Source of the DNA: Streptomyces sp. NBC_00286
GTDB taxonomy: Bacteria > Actinomycetota > Actinomycetes > Streptomycetales > Streptomycetaceae
Length of the DNA: 64,000 nt
Reading direction: 5' to 3'
NCBI RefSeq assembly: GCF_036173125.1
Contig: NZ_CP108054.1
Coordinates: 7,779,001 to 7,843,000, forward strand
The notes below the pieces were generated by a model, which ran no database searches, was not told the DNA's origin, and was given only the letters and a program-made list of their open reading frames with translations. Below are positions 17,336 to 24,549 of this stretch, in pieces. A program made the position numbers and the translations under genes. Within the stretch, counting starts at the first letter, position 1. Each line of letters begins with the position of its first letter.

Positions 17336-18556
17336 GTGGACCGCTGCATCGTCCTGGTGGACGCCGGGTATCTGCTCGGGGCCGCCGCCAGTCTTCTCGC
17401 CGGGGAGCCTTCGAGGTCCCGGATCACCGTCGACCACGCCGCCCTGATCCAGGGGCTGCGCGAGCGCGCCGAGTCCGACACGGAACGGCCCCTGTTGCGC
17501 ATCTACTGGTTCGACGGCGCCCCCGACCGCGTGCCGCAGCCCGAGCACCGCAGGCTGCGTGTGATGCCACGGGTTACCGTACGTCTGGGGGCGTTGACCC
17601 GCAGTGACGGGCGGTGGGCGCAGAAGGGCGTCGACGCTGCCATGCACGCCGAACTCACCGAGCTGGCGCGCAACAGGGCCTGCTCCGACGTGGTCCTGGT
17701 GACCGGTGACGGGGATCTGCTGCCGGGCATGATGGCCGCCAAGGAGCACGGCGTCGCCGTACACCTGTGGGCGGTGCAGGCAGCCGACGGCGACTACAAC
17801 CAGTCCGAGGACCTGGTCGCGGAGGCCGACGAGCGCCGCGTACTGGACCGGACGTGGATCACCAAGGCCGTACGGGCCAAGGAGTTCGGCGGGATCTGCG
17901 CGCCGCCGCCCGCGCCGCGGCCCGAGATCGCCGCGATCCTCTCCGCGCCGCTGCCCGAGTCCGGGCTGTCCTCCGGGAGCGAGCGGAGTGCGCGGGAGCC
18001 GCAGCATCCGCAGCCGGCGCCCAGTGAGAACGGCACGCAGGAGCGGGGGCCCGCGAAGGGGGTGCCGACGCCGAAGGATCTGGCGGCGTTGCGCGCGCCC
18101 GGGGCGCCCGGTGCGCAGGCCGCCCAGCATCCCGCGAACGCCACGCTGCGGTGGTCGTCCGACAAGGGGTGGGTCGACCGGCCCGGCGCCGCCGAGTCCG
18201 CGGACGCCGCCTCGCTGCCGACGCTCGCGCAGCTCACCACGGCCGAGCAACGGTGGGCCGACCGCGAGGAGGACATCACGACGGTGGGCGGGGATCCGTA
18301 CGAGGTGGGGCAGGTGTTCGCGCGGCGCTGGATGGGGCGGCTGTCCGACCCGGCGCATCTGCAGAAGCTGTCCACGATGTATCCGCGGGTGCCACATCGG
18401 ATCGACGGGGAGTTGTTGCGGTACGCGGCGCGGTTCGGGCTGCTCGCGCACAAGGACGACCAGATCGATGAGCATGATCGGTATGCGATCCGGGCCGGGT
18501 TCTGGCGGGAGATCGATGTGCGGACCGCTGCGGAGCACGCTCCCGCGGGGGAGTAA
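17336..18556 (+). CDS. NYN-domain (PIN-like) putative ribonuclease
   Basis: A 406-residue protein from GTG at 17336 (AGAGGG eight bases upstream); GTG at 17327 is an alternative. The N-terminal ~185 residues are an NYN domain, a metal-dependent RNase fold: CIVLVDAGYLLGAA with the first Asp, YWFDGAPD, KGVDAAMHAEL, and VLVTGDGDLLPGM with further acidic ligands. A low-complexity Pro/Ala/Glu linker (~200-265) leads to a conserved C-terminal domain (GQVFARRWMGRLSDP, MYPRVPHRIDGELLRYAARF), which may bind RNA. The target is unknown. Confidence 0.85.
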   Translation: MDRCIVLVDAGYLLGAAASLLAGEPSRSRITVDHAALIQGLRERAESDTERPLLRIYWFDGAPDRVPQPEHRRLRVMPRVTVRLGALTRSDGRWAQKGVDAAMHAELTELARNRACSDVVLVTGDGDLLPGMMAAKEHGVAVHLWAVQAADGDYNQSEDLVAEADERRVLDRTWITKAVRAKEFGGICAPPPAPRPEIAAILSAPLPESGLSSGSERSAREPQHPQPAPSENGTQERGPAKGVPTPKDLAALRAPGAPGAQAAQHPANATLRWSSDKGWVDRPGAAESADAASLPTLAQLTTAEQRWADREEDITTVGGDPYEVGQVFARRWMGRLSDPAHLQKLSTMYPRVPHRIDGELLRYAARFGLLAHKDDQIDEHDRYAIRAGFWREIDVRTAAEHAPAGE

Positions 18557-18591
18557 GCGCCTAGTAACTCGGGGGGTTCTGTCGTGCGCGA

Positions 18592-18664
18592 CTGCGGGTT
18601 CGTTGTGGCTGGTCGCGGCCCGCGGCGGAGCCGCAGATGTCACGGCCCCGCGCCCCTGACGGGG
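18592..18664 (+). repeat. Streptomyces intergenic repeat (GGCTGGTCGCG family), copy 1
   Basis: It starts CTGCGGGTT, continues TGTGGCTGGTCGCGG, then a small palindrome GCGGCGGAGCCGC and CCCCGCGCCCCT...GGGG. Nearly the same sequence occurs at 24401-24471, and a shorter form at 63940-63986. It follows the NYN gene in the same orientation. Confidence 0.8.
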
Positions 18665-18720
18665 TTCGGGCAGTGACCCGGGCGTAAATCGGTGCTCGCG
18701 ACCCCGTAGGCTCGTCCCTC

Positions 18721-19752
18721 GTGAGTACGCGCACCGCACAGACAGCCCCGAACGGGCACGGTGGGGATGTCGTGTGCGCGGTGCGGGATCTGACCAAGAC
18801 CTATCCGGCGGTGCGCGGACGGCGCGGGGCACCCGGGACGCCAGAGGTGCGGGCCACCGACGGCGTACGGATCGATATCCGGCGTGGTGAGATCTTCGGG
18901 CTGCTCGGGCCGAACGGGGCCGGGAAGTCCACCCTCGTACGGCAGCTGACCGGGCTGATGCGTCCGGATCGCGGCAGCGTCGAGATCCTCGGGCATGACA
19001 TCGTGCGGCATCCCGAGCGGGCGGCGCGGATCCTCGCGTACCTCGGACAGGAGTCGACCGCGCTCGACGAGCTGACGGTGTCGCTCGCCGCGGAGACCAC
19101 CGGGCGGCTGCGCGGGCTCGATGTGCGCAGCGCGCGGGCCGAGCGGGACACCGTCCTCGAGGAGCTCGGTCTCACGGAACTGGCCTCGCGGCCGCTGCGC
19201 CGGCTGTCCGGCGGGCAACGGCGGCTCGCCTGCTTCGCCGCCACGCTCGTGGGTGAGCGTCCGCTGCTGGTGCTCGACGAGCCGACCGCCGGTATGGACC
19301 CGATCGCGCGTCGTGCCGTCTGGGGCGCCGTCGACCGGCGCCGGGCCGAGAACGGCACGACGGTTCTGCTGGTCACCCACAACGTCATCGAGGCCGAGAC
19401 GGTTCTCGACCGTGTCGCCGTGATGGACCAGGGCCGGGTCATCGCCTGCGACACCCCCTCCGGGTTGAAGGAAAAGGTCGCGGGCGAGGTGCGCCTCGAA
19501 CTTGTCTGGCGCGAGCGCGCGCCCCTCGACGTTCCCGAGGTCGCCGCGCTGCGCGACCGTGCCGTAGAGTCCGGGCGCCGCTGGGCGCTGCGCCTGGCCC
19601 CGGAGGAGGCCCGCGCGGCCGTGGCCGCCGTCACCGGCGGGGCCGCGTTCGCCGCCCTGGACGACTTCACCCTCGCCACACCGAGCCTCGAGGACGTGTA
19701 TCTGGCGCTGGGCGGGAGCGCCGGAAATGTACGGGGGTTGGTCAAGGCGTGA
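18721..19752 (+). CDS. ABC transporter ATP-binding protein
   Basis: A 343-residue ATPase with Walker A (LLGPNGAGKSTLVRQL), signature (LSGGQRRLACFAATL), Walker B (LLVLDEPTAGMDP) and switch His (LLVTHNV). The length and C-terminal extension (~residues 245-343) fit DrrA/ABC-2 type exporters. It starts at GTG. The permease follows 64 bp downstream, so the two probably form an exporter of unknown substrate. Confidence 0.93.
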   Translation: MSTRTAQTAPNGHGGDVVCAVRDLTKTYPAVRGRRGAPGTPEVRATDGVRIDIRRGEIFGLLGPNGAGKSTLVRQLTGLMRPDRGSVEILGHDIVRHPERAARILAYLGQESTALDELTVSLAAETTGRLRGLDVRSARAERDTVLEELGLTELASRPLRRLSGGQRRLACFAATLVGERPLLVLDEPTAGMDPIARRAVWGAVDRRRAENGTTVLLVTHNVIEAETVLDRVAVMDQGRVIACDTPSGLKEKVAGEVRLELVWRERAPLDVPEVAALRDRAVESGRRWALRLAPEEARAAVAAVTGGAAFAALDDFTLATPSLEDVYLALGGSAGNVRGLVKA

Positions 19753-19816
19753 GTGTTCGGGCCTCCAGGGCCGTACGGAACAGGACGACTGCTGAAGCGA
19801 ACAGGAGCCGCTCGAC

Positions 19817-20641
19817 GTGAGTGTCGTACCCGCCGAGGTCCTGCCGGGCCGTGCCCTCCCCGTCGGGGACGCGGTCGCGGAGGAAGCCGCCGAGCTCGGG
19901 CCGCGTGCCCGGCTGTGGCCCGCGCTGTGCGCTGTGTACCGGGCACAGCTGTCCCGGGCACGGGTCGCGCGGATTCCGCTGCTGTTCGTGGCCACCTTCC
20001 AGTCGATCGGGATCATGGTCCTGATGCGCGGGGTGGTGGACGGCGGAGGTGAGGCGCGGGCCGTGGTGGCGGGCTCGTCGGTACTCGTCGTCGCGTTCGT
20101 CGCGCTGAACCTGCTCGCCCAGTATTTCGGGCAGCTGCGGGCGAGCGGTGGGCTCGATCATTACGCGACGTTGCCGGTGCCGCCGGCGGCCGTGGTGCTG
20201 GGTGCGGCGGGTGCGTACGCCTCCTTCACCGTGCCGGGGACCGTCGTCACCGCTGTCTTCGGGTGCATGCTGTTCGGCCTGCCGATGGCGAATCTATGGA
20301 TCCTCGCCGCCGTGATCCCGCTCGCGGGCGCGGCCCTCGCGGGGCTCGGGGCCGCGCTCGGGCTGCTGGCGCCGCGGCCCGAACTCGCCACATTGCTCGG
20401 GCAGTTGGGGATGTCGGCGGCTCTGCTGCTCGGGGTGCTGCCGGCGGAGCGGTTGCCGGGCGTCGTCCAGTACGCGCGTGATCTGGTGCCGTCCACGTAC
20501 GGTGTCGAGGCCCTCGGGCTGACCTTCGGGGCACAGCCCGACTGGGGGGTCGTCGTGCTGAACCTTGCCGTGTGCGCGGGGGTCGGGGTGGTCTCGCTGG
20601 CGGTCGCGACCTGGGCCTATCGTCGGGCTGCCGTCCGATGA
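19817..20641 (+). CDS. ABC-2 type transporter permease
   Basis: A 274-residue membrane protein with six hydrophobic segments from residue ~55 on, after a charged N-terminus (ARLWPALCAVYRAQLSRARV). Typical ABC-2 features are LNLLAQYFGQLRASGGLDHY and PAERLPGVVQYARDLVPSTY near the C-terminus. It pairs with the ATPase just upstream. The GTG start has weak Shine-Dalgarno support. Confidence 0.9.
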   Translation: MSVVPAEVLPGRALPVGDAVAEEAAELGPRARLWPALCAVYRAQLSRARVARIPLLFVATFQSIGIMVLMRGVVDGGGEARAVVAGSSVLVVAFVALNLLAQYFGQLRASGGLDHYATLPVPPAAVVLGAAGAYASFTVPGTVVTAVFGCMLFGLPMANLWILAAVIPLAGAALAGLGAALGLLAPRPELATLLGQLGMSAALLLGVLPAERLPGVVQYARDLVPSTYGVEALGLTFGAQPDWGVVVLNLAVCAGVGVVSLAVATWAYRRAAVR

Positions 20642-20675
20642 CGCGGCCCACAGCCGAGCCTGGCACGATGTCAGG

Positions 20676-21380
20676 GTGACCGCACCGTTTACTCCGCCCC
20701 AGCCGCCGCATCGTCCCTCTTCGGATCAGCCGGCCCCGGATCAGCAGTCTCCGGAGTACCAGTCGCCGCACCCTGCCTGGCAGGCGTCGCCGTACGCCGC
20801 CGCTGCTGGTGCGGGCGGATCCGTCGGTTATCAGGAGGACGGTCCCGGGATGAAGACCGAAGTGCGGGAGGCCGCTGTCATCGTGTTCGCGATGGCGGTC
20901 GGTGGGGTGTTGCTCGGGGTGCTGTGGTGGTGGCTTGCGCCTGAGGTGCCCTTGGTCTCGGACTCGTCCGCGGTCTATCTCAAGGACACGGAGGGAGAGC
21001 AGGCCATCGGGGTGGACGGGACGTTCACTCTGCTTGCGCTTGGGTTTGGGCTGGTCAGTGCGCTGGTGGTTTTTGTGCTGCGGCGGCGTGGGGGGATTCC
21101 GATCGTGGTCGCGCTCACGGTCGGGGGTGTGCTCGGGTCGTTGCTTGCCTGGCGGCTGGGGATATGGCTTGGGCCTACGCAGGATGTGGCGGCGCATGCG
21201 CGGGAGGTGGGGCGGGGGGTTACTTTCTCGGCGCCGCTGGAGCTTGGGGCTAAGGGGGCGTTGTTGGCGTGGTCGTTGGGGGCGCTCGTCGTTCATCTGG
21301 GGCTGACGGCGTTGTTTGGGCCGCGGGATCCTGAGCCGGAGCCTTATCAGGAGGGGCCGTACGGGGCGCCTCCGGCGTAG
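20676..21380 (+). CDS. DUF2567-like four-helix membrane protein
   Basis: A 234-residue protein from GTG at 20676. A Pro/Gln/Ser-rich cytoplasmic N-terminus (~60 residues) precedes four membrane helices: EAAVIVFAMAVGGVLLGVLW, TFTLLALGFGLVSALVVFVL, IPIVVALTVGGVLGSLLAWR and GALLAWSLGALVVHLGLTAL. The pattern fits the actinobacterial DUF2567 family. It lies 34 bp after the permease and may be cotranscribed. Function unknown. Interspersed repeats begin 30 bp after its stop. Confidence 0.78.
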   Translation: MTAPFTPPQPPHRPSSDQPAPDQQSPEYQSPHPAWQASPYAAAAGAGGSVGYQEDGPGMKTEVREAAVIVFAMAVGGVLLGVLWWWLAPEVPLVSDSSAVYLKDTEGEQAIGVDGTFTLLALGFGLVSALVVFVLRRRGGIPIVVALTVGGVLGSLLAWRLGIWLGPTQDVAAHAREVGRGVTFSAPLELGAKGALLAWSLGALVVHLGLTALFGPRDPEPEPYQEGPYGAPPA

Positions 21381-21410
21381 GGGCAGGCTTGTTGCGGGGG
21401 ACTGGGCGCC

Positions 21411-21540
21411 GCGGGTTTTCGCCCCCGCCGCCCCTACCCGTCCCATACCAAGGGGCTCGGCCCCTGGACCCCGCTGGGGCTGCCGCCCCAGACCCCGCAA
21501 TCGGTCTGGCGGCCTCGTCCTCAAACGCCGGACGGGCTGG
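21411..21540 (+). repeat. Composite interspersed repeat, copy C
   Basis: It begins CCGCGGGTTTTCGCCCCCGC and includes CCCGTCCCATACCAAGGGGC, stem-forming CCCC/GGGG runs, and ends CTCAAACGCCGGACGGGCTG. Related copies are at 49318-49503 (same orientation) and 49560-49750 (inverted). Confidence 0.8.
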
Positions 21541-21836
21541 TTTTGCCTGGGGTGGGCGGGAAAGAGCGTTGGGCGGGCGAGTCGGCCTGAATGGCCTCGT
21601 CCTCAAGCGCCGGACGGGCTGATTGTGGCTGGGGCGGGCTGACGGGCGCGGGTGGGCGGGCAAGCCGAGCTGAATGGCCTCGTTCTCAAGCTCCCCCAGC
21701 TACCTCCCCCAGATACCTCTGGGGGAGCCCCCAGAGGTGCCCCCAGACGGGCTGATTGTGGCTGAGGTGGGCGGGCGCGCTGGCCTGGCGGCCTCGTCCT
21801 CGAGTGCCGGACGGGCCGGTTGCGGCTGGCTTGGCT
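21508..21836 (+). repeat. Four tandem GGCCTCGTCCTCAA...GACGGGCTG units
   Basis: Units start at about 21508, 21588, 21671 and 21785. Each runs TGG(C)GGCCTCGTCCTCAA - GCCGG - ACGGGCTGATTGTGGCTGG - GYGGGCGGG. In unit three the GCCGG step is replaced by ~58 bp made of CTCCCCCAG/CTGGGGGAG palindromes. No gene was found in 21381-21918 apart from these repeats and the terminator at 21869-21912. Confidence 0.8.
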
Positions 21837-21868
21837 GAAGAGTGCAGGCGGCGAGTTCAGGTGAGTGC

Positions 21869-21912
21869 GGGCGGGCGGTAGCTGCCGCCCAAGCGGTAGC
21901 TACCGCCCGCCC
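21869..21912. terminator. 15-bp perfect hairpin after the bL37 gene
   Basis: GGGCGGGCGGTAGCT (21869-21883) and AGCTACCGCCCGCCC (21898-21912) are perfect inverted copies around a 14-nt loop. It begins six bases past the stop codon of the minus-strand 24-codon gene, the position expected for its terminator. Confidence 0.85.
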
Positions 21913-21918
21913 TTGTCC

Positions 21919-21993
21919 CTACGCGGGCCTGTGGCCATGGTTTGAGCGGCCCTTCTTTGTGCGCCATTTACGCTTGCGTGTTTTCTTCGACAT
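21919..21993 (-). CDS. Ribosomal protein bL37-like 24-residue protein
   Basis: A 24-residue, strongly basic product that begins MSKKTRKRKWRTKK and ends NHGHRPA. It resembles, as I recall it, the 24-residue actinobacterial 50S protein bL37 (Arg/Lys-rich, ending NHGKRPNA). The frame is complete from ATG to TAG and a strong terminator follows. No clear Shine-Dalgarno sequence precedes it, so translation may depend on a short leader. bL37 sits in the large subunit near the peptidyl-transferase region in mycobacterial ribosome structures. Confidence 0.72.
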   Translation of the reverse strand: MSKKTRKRKWRTKKGRSNHGHRPA

Positions 21994-22032
21994 GTTTTCG
22001 GTTTAGCCGAGAATGCGGCATTCGTCGAGTGG

Positions 22033-22536
22033 TCACGCTCGGGCGATCGGGGCCGACGTTGCTTCCGTGAGCTTGGTCAGGTCGTTGGGGGAGAGTTCGA
22101 CTTCCAGGCCGCGGCGGCCCGCCGAGACGCAGATTGTGGAGTGGGCCGACGCCGAGGAGTCCAGGACCGTGCGGAGCCTTTTGCGCTGGCCCAGGGGAGA
22201 GATGCCGCCGCGGACGTAGCCCGTCGTGCGTTCCGCTGCCGCCGGGTCGGCCATCGTGGCGCGTTTGCCGCCTACCGCCGCGGCCAGGGCCTTGAGGTCG
22301 AGGGAGCCTGCCACCGGGACAACGGCGACCGTCAGGGCTCCGTCGACGTCTGCCACCAGGGTCTTGAAGACCCGCTCGGGGGAGACGTTCATCGCCTGGG
22401 CCGCCTCCTCGCCGTACGACGGGTGGGAGGGGTCGTGCTCGTACGCGTGGACGGTGTACTCGACTCCCGCCGCCGTCAGCGCCACCGTCGCGGGCGTGCC
22501 CCCGGACTGCTGCTGTTTCTTCGACTTCTTCGCCAA
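22033..22536 (-). CDS. ybaK: YbaK/EbsC-family aminoacyl-tRNA deacylase
   Basis: A 167-residue YbaK domain protein that probably hydrolyses mischarged Cys-tRNA(Pro) or related tRNAs. Signs are ALTAAGVEYTVHAYEHDPSH, the core FKTLVADVDGALTVAVVPV, KRATMADPAAAERTTGYVRG and GISPLGQRKRLRTVLDSS. The length is normal for the family. It lies 12 bp downstream of the LON-domain gene in the same direction. Confidence 0.92.
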   Translation of the reverse strand: MAKKSKKQQQSGGTPATVALTAAGVEYTVHAYEHDPSHPSYGEEAAQAMNVSPERVFKTLVADVDGALTVAVVPVAGSLDLKALAAAVGGKRATMADPAAAERTTGYVRGGISPLGQRKRLRTVLDSSASAHSTICVSAGRRGLEVELSPNDLTKLTEATSAPIARA

Positions 22537-22548
22537 CGGAACCCAGCC

Positions 22549-23289
22549 TTAGTTGAGACTCGTCGGCCCGCGGGTCAGATCCGTCGCGGGCAGTGAGGGC
22601 AGGTTACGGATGATCGCCGTCTCCGCGCGCAGCAATTTCAGCTCCTCGCGCAGGCGGGACGCTGTGTCCGGGGCCTGGAGCAGGCGCTGTTTCGCCGGTA
22701 CGTCCAGCATGGCCGCCGCCGCTACCAGGTAGGAGACGACGGACGGCTCGTCCGGCAACTCGCCGCCCGTCGACAGGGACCGTTCGCGCGCCCCGGCCAG
22801 CCGCTTCTGGTACTGGCGGAAGGCCCTCAGTACTCCCTGGGCCAGTGCCCCTGCCTCGTCGCCCGGGTCCTCCTCCAGCTCTTCCAGCTCAGCCGTGAGG
22901 AAGGCGCCCGAGGCGTCCACCGAGAGCAGGCGTACGCGCCTCGTCCCGGTGGCCAGTACCTCGAAGCTGCCGTCGGCCCGTTCCCGGATGGTCGCCGCAT
23001 CCGCGATACAGCCCACCTTGTGGAGGGCCTGCGCGGGATCGTCGCCGAAACCGGCCGCGGGCCCGCGCTCCGGTACGGCCGTCTGGTCCGGCAGCCCAGG
23101 AGCGCTCGGCGCGACCTCGTGGCCGTCGCGGATGGCGACGACGGCGAACCGGCGCGGTTCGTCCTCGGGAGTCTTCAGCAACTCGCGCATCATCGCGCGA
23201 TAGCGCTCCTCGAAGACGTTCAGGGGCAGGACGAGCCCCGGGAACAGCACCGAGTTCAGGGGGAAGAGCGGCAGCCGGACGGTGGTCAC
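22549..23289 (-). CDS. LON substrate-binding (PUA-like) domain protein
   Basis: A 246-residue protein with the N-terminal domain of Lon protease but no ATPase or protease part: LPLFPLNSVLFPGLVLPLNV, FEERYRAMMREL, VGCIADAATIRERADGSFEV and TGTRRVRLLSVD. The C-terminal half is helical (YLVAAAAMLDVPAKQRLLQA). Standalone LON-domain proteins are widespread in actinobacteria. Function is unclear. Probably cotranscribed with ybaK. Confidence 0.9.
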   Translation of the reverse strand: MTTVRLPLFPLNSVLFPGLVLPLNVFEERYRAMMRELLKTPEDEPRRFAVVAIRDGHEVAPSAPGLPDQTAVPERGPAAGFGDDPAQALHKVGCIADAATIRERADGSFEVLATGTRRVRLLSVDASGAFLTAELEELEEDPGDEAGALAQGVLRAFRQYQKRLAGARERSLSTGGELPDEPSVVSYLVAAAAMLDVPAKQRLLQAPDTASRLREELKLLRAETAIIRNLPSLPATDLTRGPTSLN

Positions 23290-23300
23290 GACGCAAAAGC

Positions 23301-24347
23301 CTAATGGTCGCCGGGATGGGCGGGTTCGCCGTGGTCACTCAGTGGACGCGGAGGCGCCGCTCTGCGTAGCCGTAACGGCGTGCGCGCGGCCACCTCCAGC
23401 CGTACGCCGTCCCGGAGTTCGAGGAACTGCCCGAGCGGATCGTCCGAGATCCGGTCCCAGGGAAACGAGGTGGCGTACGGCCCGATCCTGCGCAGTTGCG
23501 TCAGCGCGTCCTCCCAGCGTTCGAGCCGGATCAGCACGTACATCAGCAGGTTGCGGACCTGGGCGGGCCACGGGTCGGCGGGCGCGTACTCCTGCGACAG
23601 GGCGATCGCGAGATCGGCCGCCGCGTCCAGGCGCTCGCGCGGCACCGCGCACCTGCCGCTCTCCTCGGTCAGATACGCGAAGGCCGCGCGCACGGGGAGT
23701 GCTTGGACGAGGGAGCCCGGCAGCGCGTCCTGTGCGGCCCGCTCGGCGAAGTCGAAGCACTCGCGGTGCGAGCCGTACCAGGCGGCGGACAGGTACTGGA
23801 GGGCGGACACATGGCAGCCGTAGTGGTGCGGGGAGCGGCGCACGGCCTGGGCCCACAGCTCCTCGAACTCCGTGTGCGGCGCGTTCGTGCCCCGGGCGTG
23901 GTCCAGCGCGATCCGCCACGGCACCGGATCGCGCGGGTCGGCCTCGGCGGCCGCTGTGACCAACGGGGCGACCTGGCGCAGCAGTTCGGCACGGGCCGGC
24001 GACTCCCAGCCCTGGCACACCGCCAGTTCGGCCTTGACGAGCAGCGCATCGGGGTCGTGCGGGGCCGCGTAGCGCCACAGTGCGAACCATTCGGGGCGGG
24101 AGCGCGCGAAGGCGGCGAGACGCGTGGCGTACCGGTCGCGGTCCTCCCACTCGGCGGCCTCCCGCGTGGTGGCGAGCAGCTTGGCCGCGGGCTCGTACTC
24201 GCCCCGGCCCGCGGCGACCAGCGCCGGCGCGAGCCGCTCGTCCGGGGCGTCGAGCAGCACCTCGTCGTCGCGGGGGAGACCAGCGGCGAGTGGGGAGGTG
24301 TTCCGTGCCATCCGGGCGGTACGGATGAACGCGCGTAGCAGTGCCAT
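23301..24347 (-). CDS. Helical (TPR-like) protein of unknown function
   Basis: A 348-residue soluble, Ala/Leu-rich protein starting at ATG 24347 behind GGGAGGTGCC. It contains repeated helix pairs with a DP(D/R)xxP...A rhythm (HDPDALLVKAELAVCQGWES, RDPVPWRIALDHARG, HHYGCHVSALQYLSAAWYGS), suggesting a tetratricopeptide-like scaffold. I do not recognise a named family, though similar proteins occur across Streptomyces. Upstream in-frame sequence is repeat-derived and unlikely to be coding. Confidence 0.75.
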   Translation of the reverse strand: MALLRAFIRTARMARNTSPLAAGLPRDDEVLLDAPDERLAPALVAAGRGEYEPAAKLLATTREAAEWEDRDRYATRLAAFARSRPEWFALWRYAAPHDPDALLVKAELAVCQGWESPARAELLRQVAPLVTAAAEADPRDPVPWRIALDHARGTNAPHTEFEELWAQAVRRSPHHYGCHVSALQYLSAAWYGSHRECFDFAERAAQDALPGSLVQALPVRAAFAYLTEESGRCAVPRERLDAAADLAIALSQEYAPADPWPAQVRNLLMYVLIRLERWEDALTQLRRIGPYATSFPWDRISDDPLGQFLELRDGVRLEVAARTPLRLRRAAPPRPLSDHGEPAHPGDH

Positions 24348-24400
24348 TCTTTGTGGCACCTCCCTTTGCGCCGTTCCGCCGGCAATGTGGTTTCGAAGCC

Positions 24401-24471
24401 TGCGGGTCCCTCGTGGCTGGTCGCGCCCCGCGGCGGAGCCGCAGATGTCACAGCCCCGCGCCCCTACGGGG
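24401..24471 (+). repeat. Streptomyces intergenic repeat (GGCTGGTCGCG family), copy 2
   Basis: It shares with 18592-18664 the order TGCGGGT...GTGGCTGGTCGCG, GCGGCGGAGCCGCAGATGTCA, CCCCGCGCCCCT and GGGG. It lies between two minus-strand genes, in the orientation opposite to them. Confidence 0.8.
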
Positions 24472-24549
24472 CGCCCTGCTGCACCGGTCATGCTTGCAGT
24501 ACGAAGACGGTCGAAATGCGGCCATGGTTGTGCGCGTTCAGATTACGGT

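Noticed and set aside
18721..20641. Antibiotic-export pair of a biosynthetic cluster
   Set aside because: The ABC pair stands among housekeeping genes, with no PKS, NRPS, terpene or RiPP genes in the window.
21411..21836. Possible CRISPR-like array of repeated units
   Set aside because: Units are ~80 bp apart with unequal spacing, the spacers are related GC-rich sequence rather than unique, and no cas genes are present. They fit interspersed palindromic repeats.
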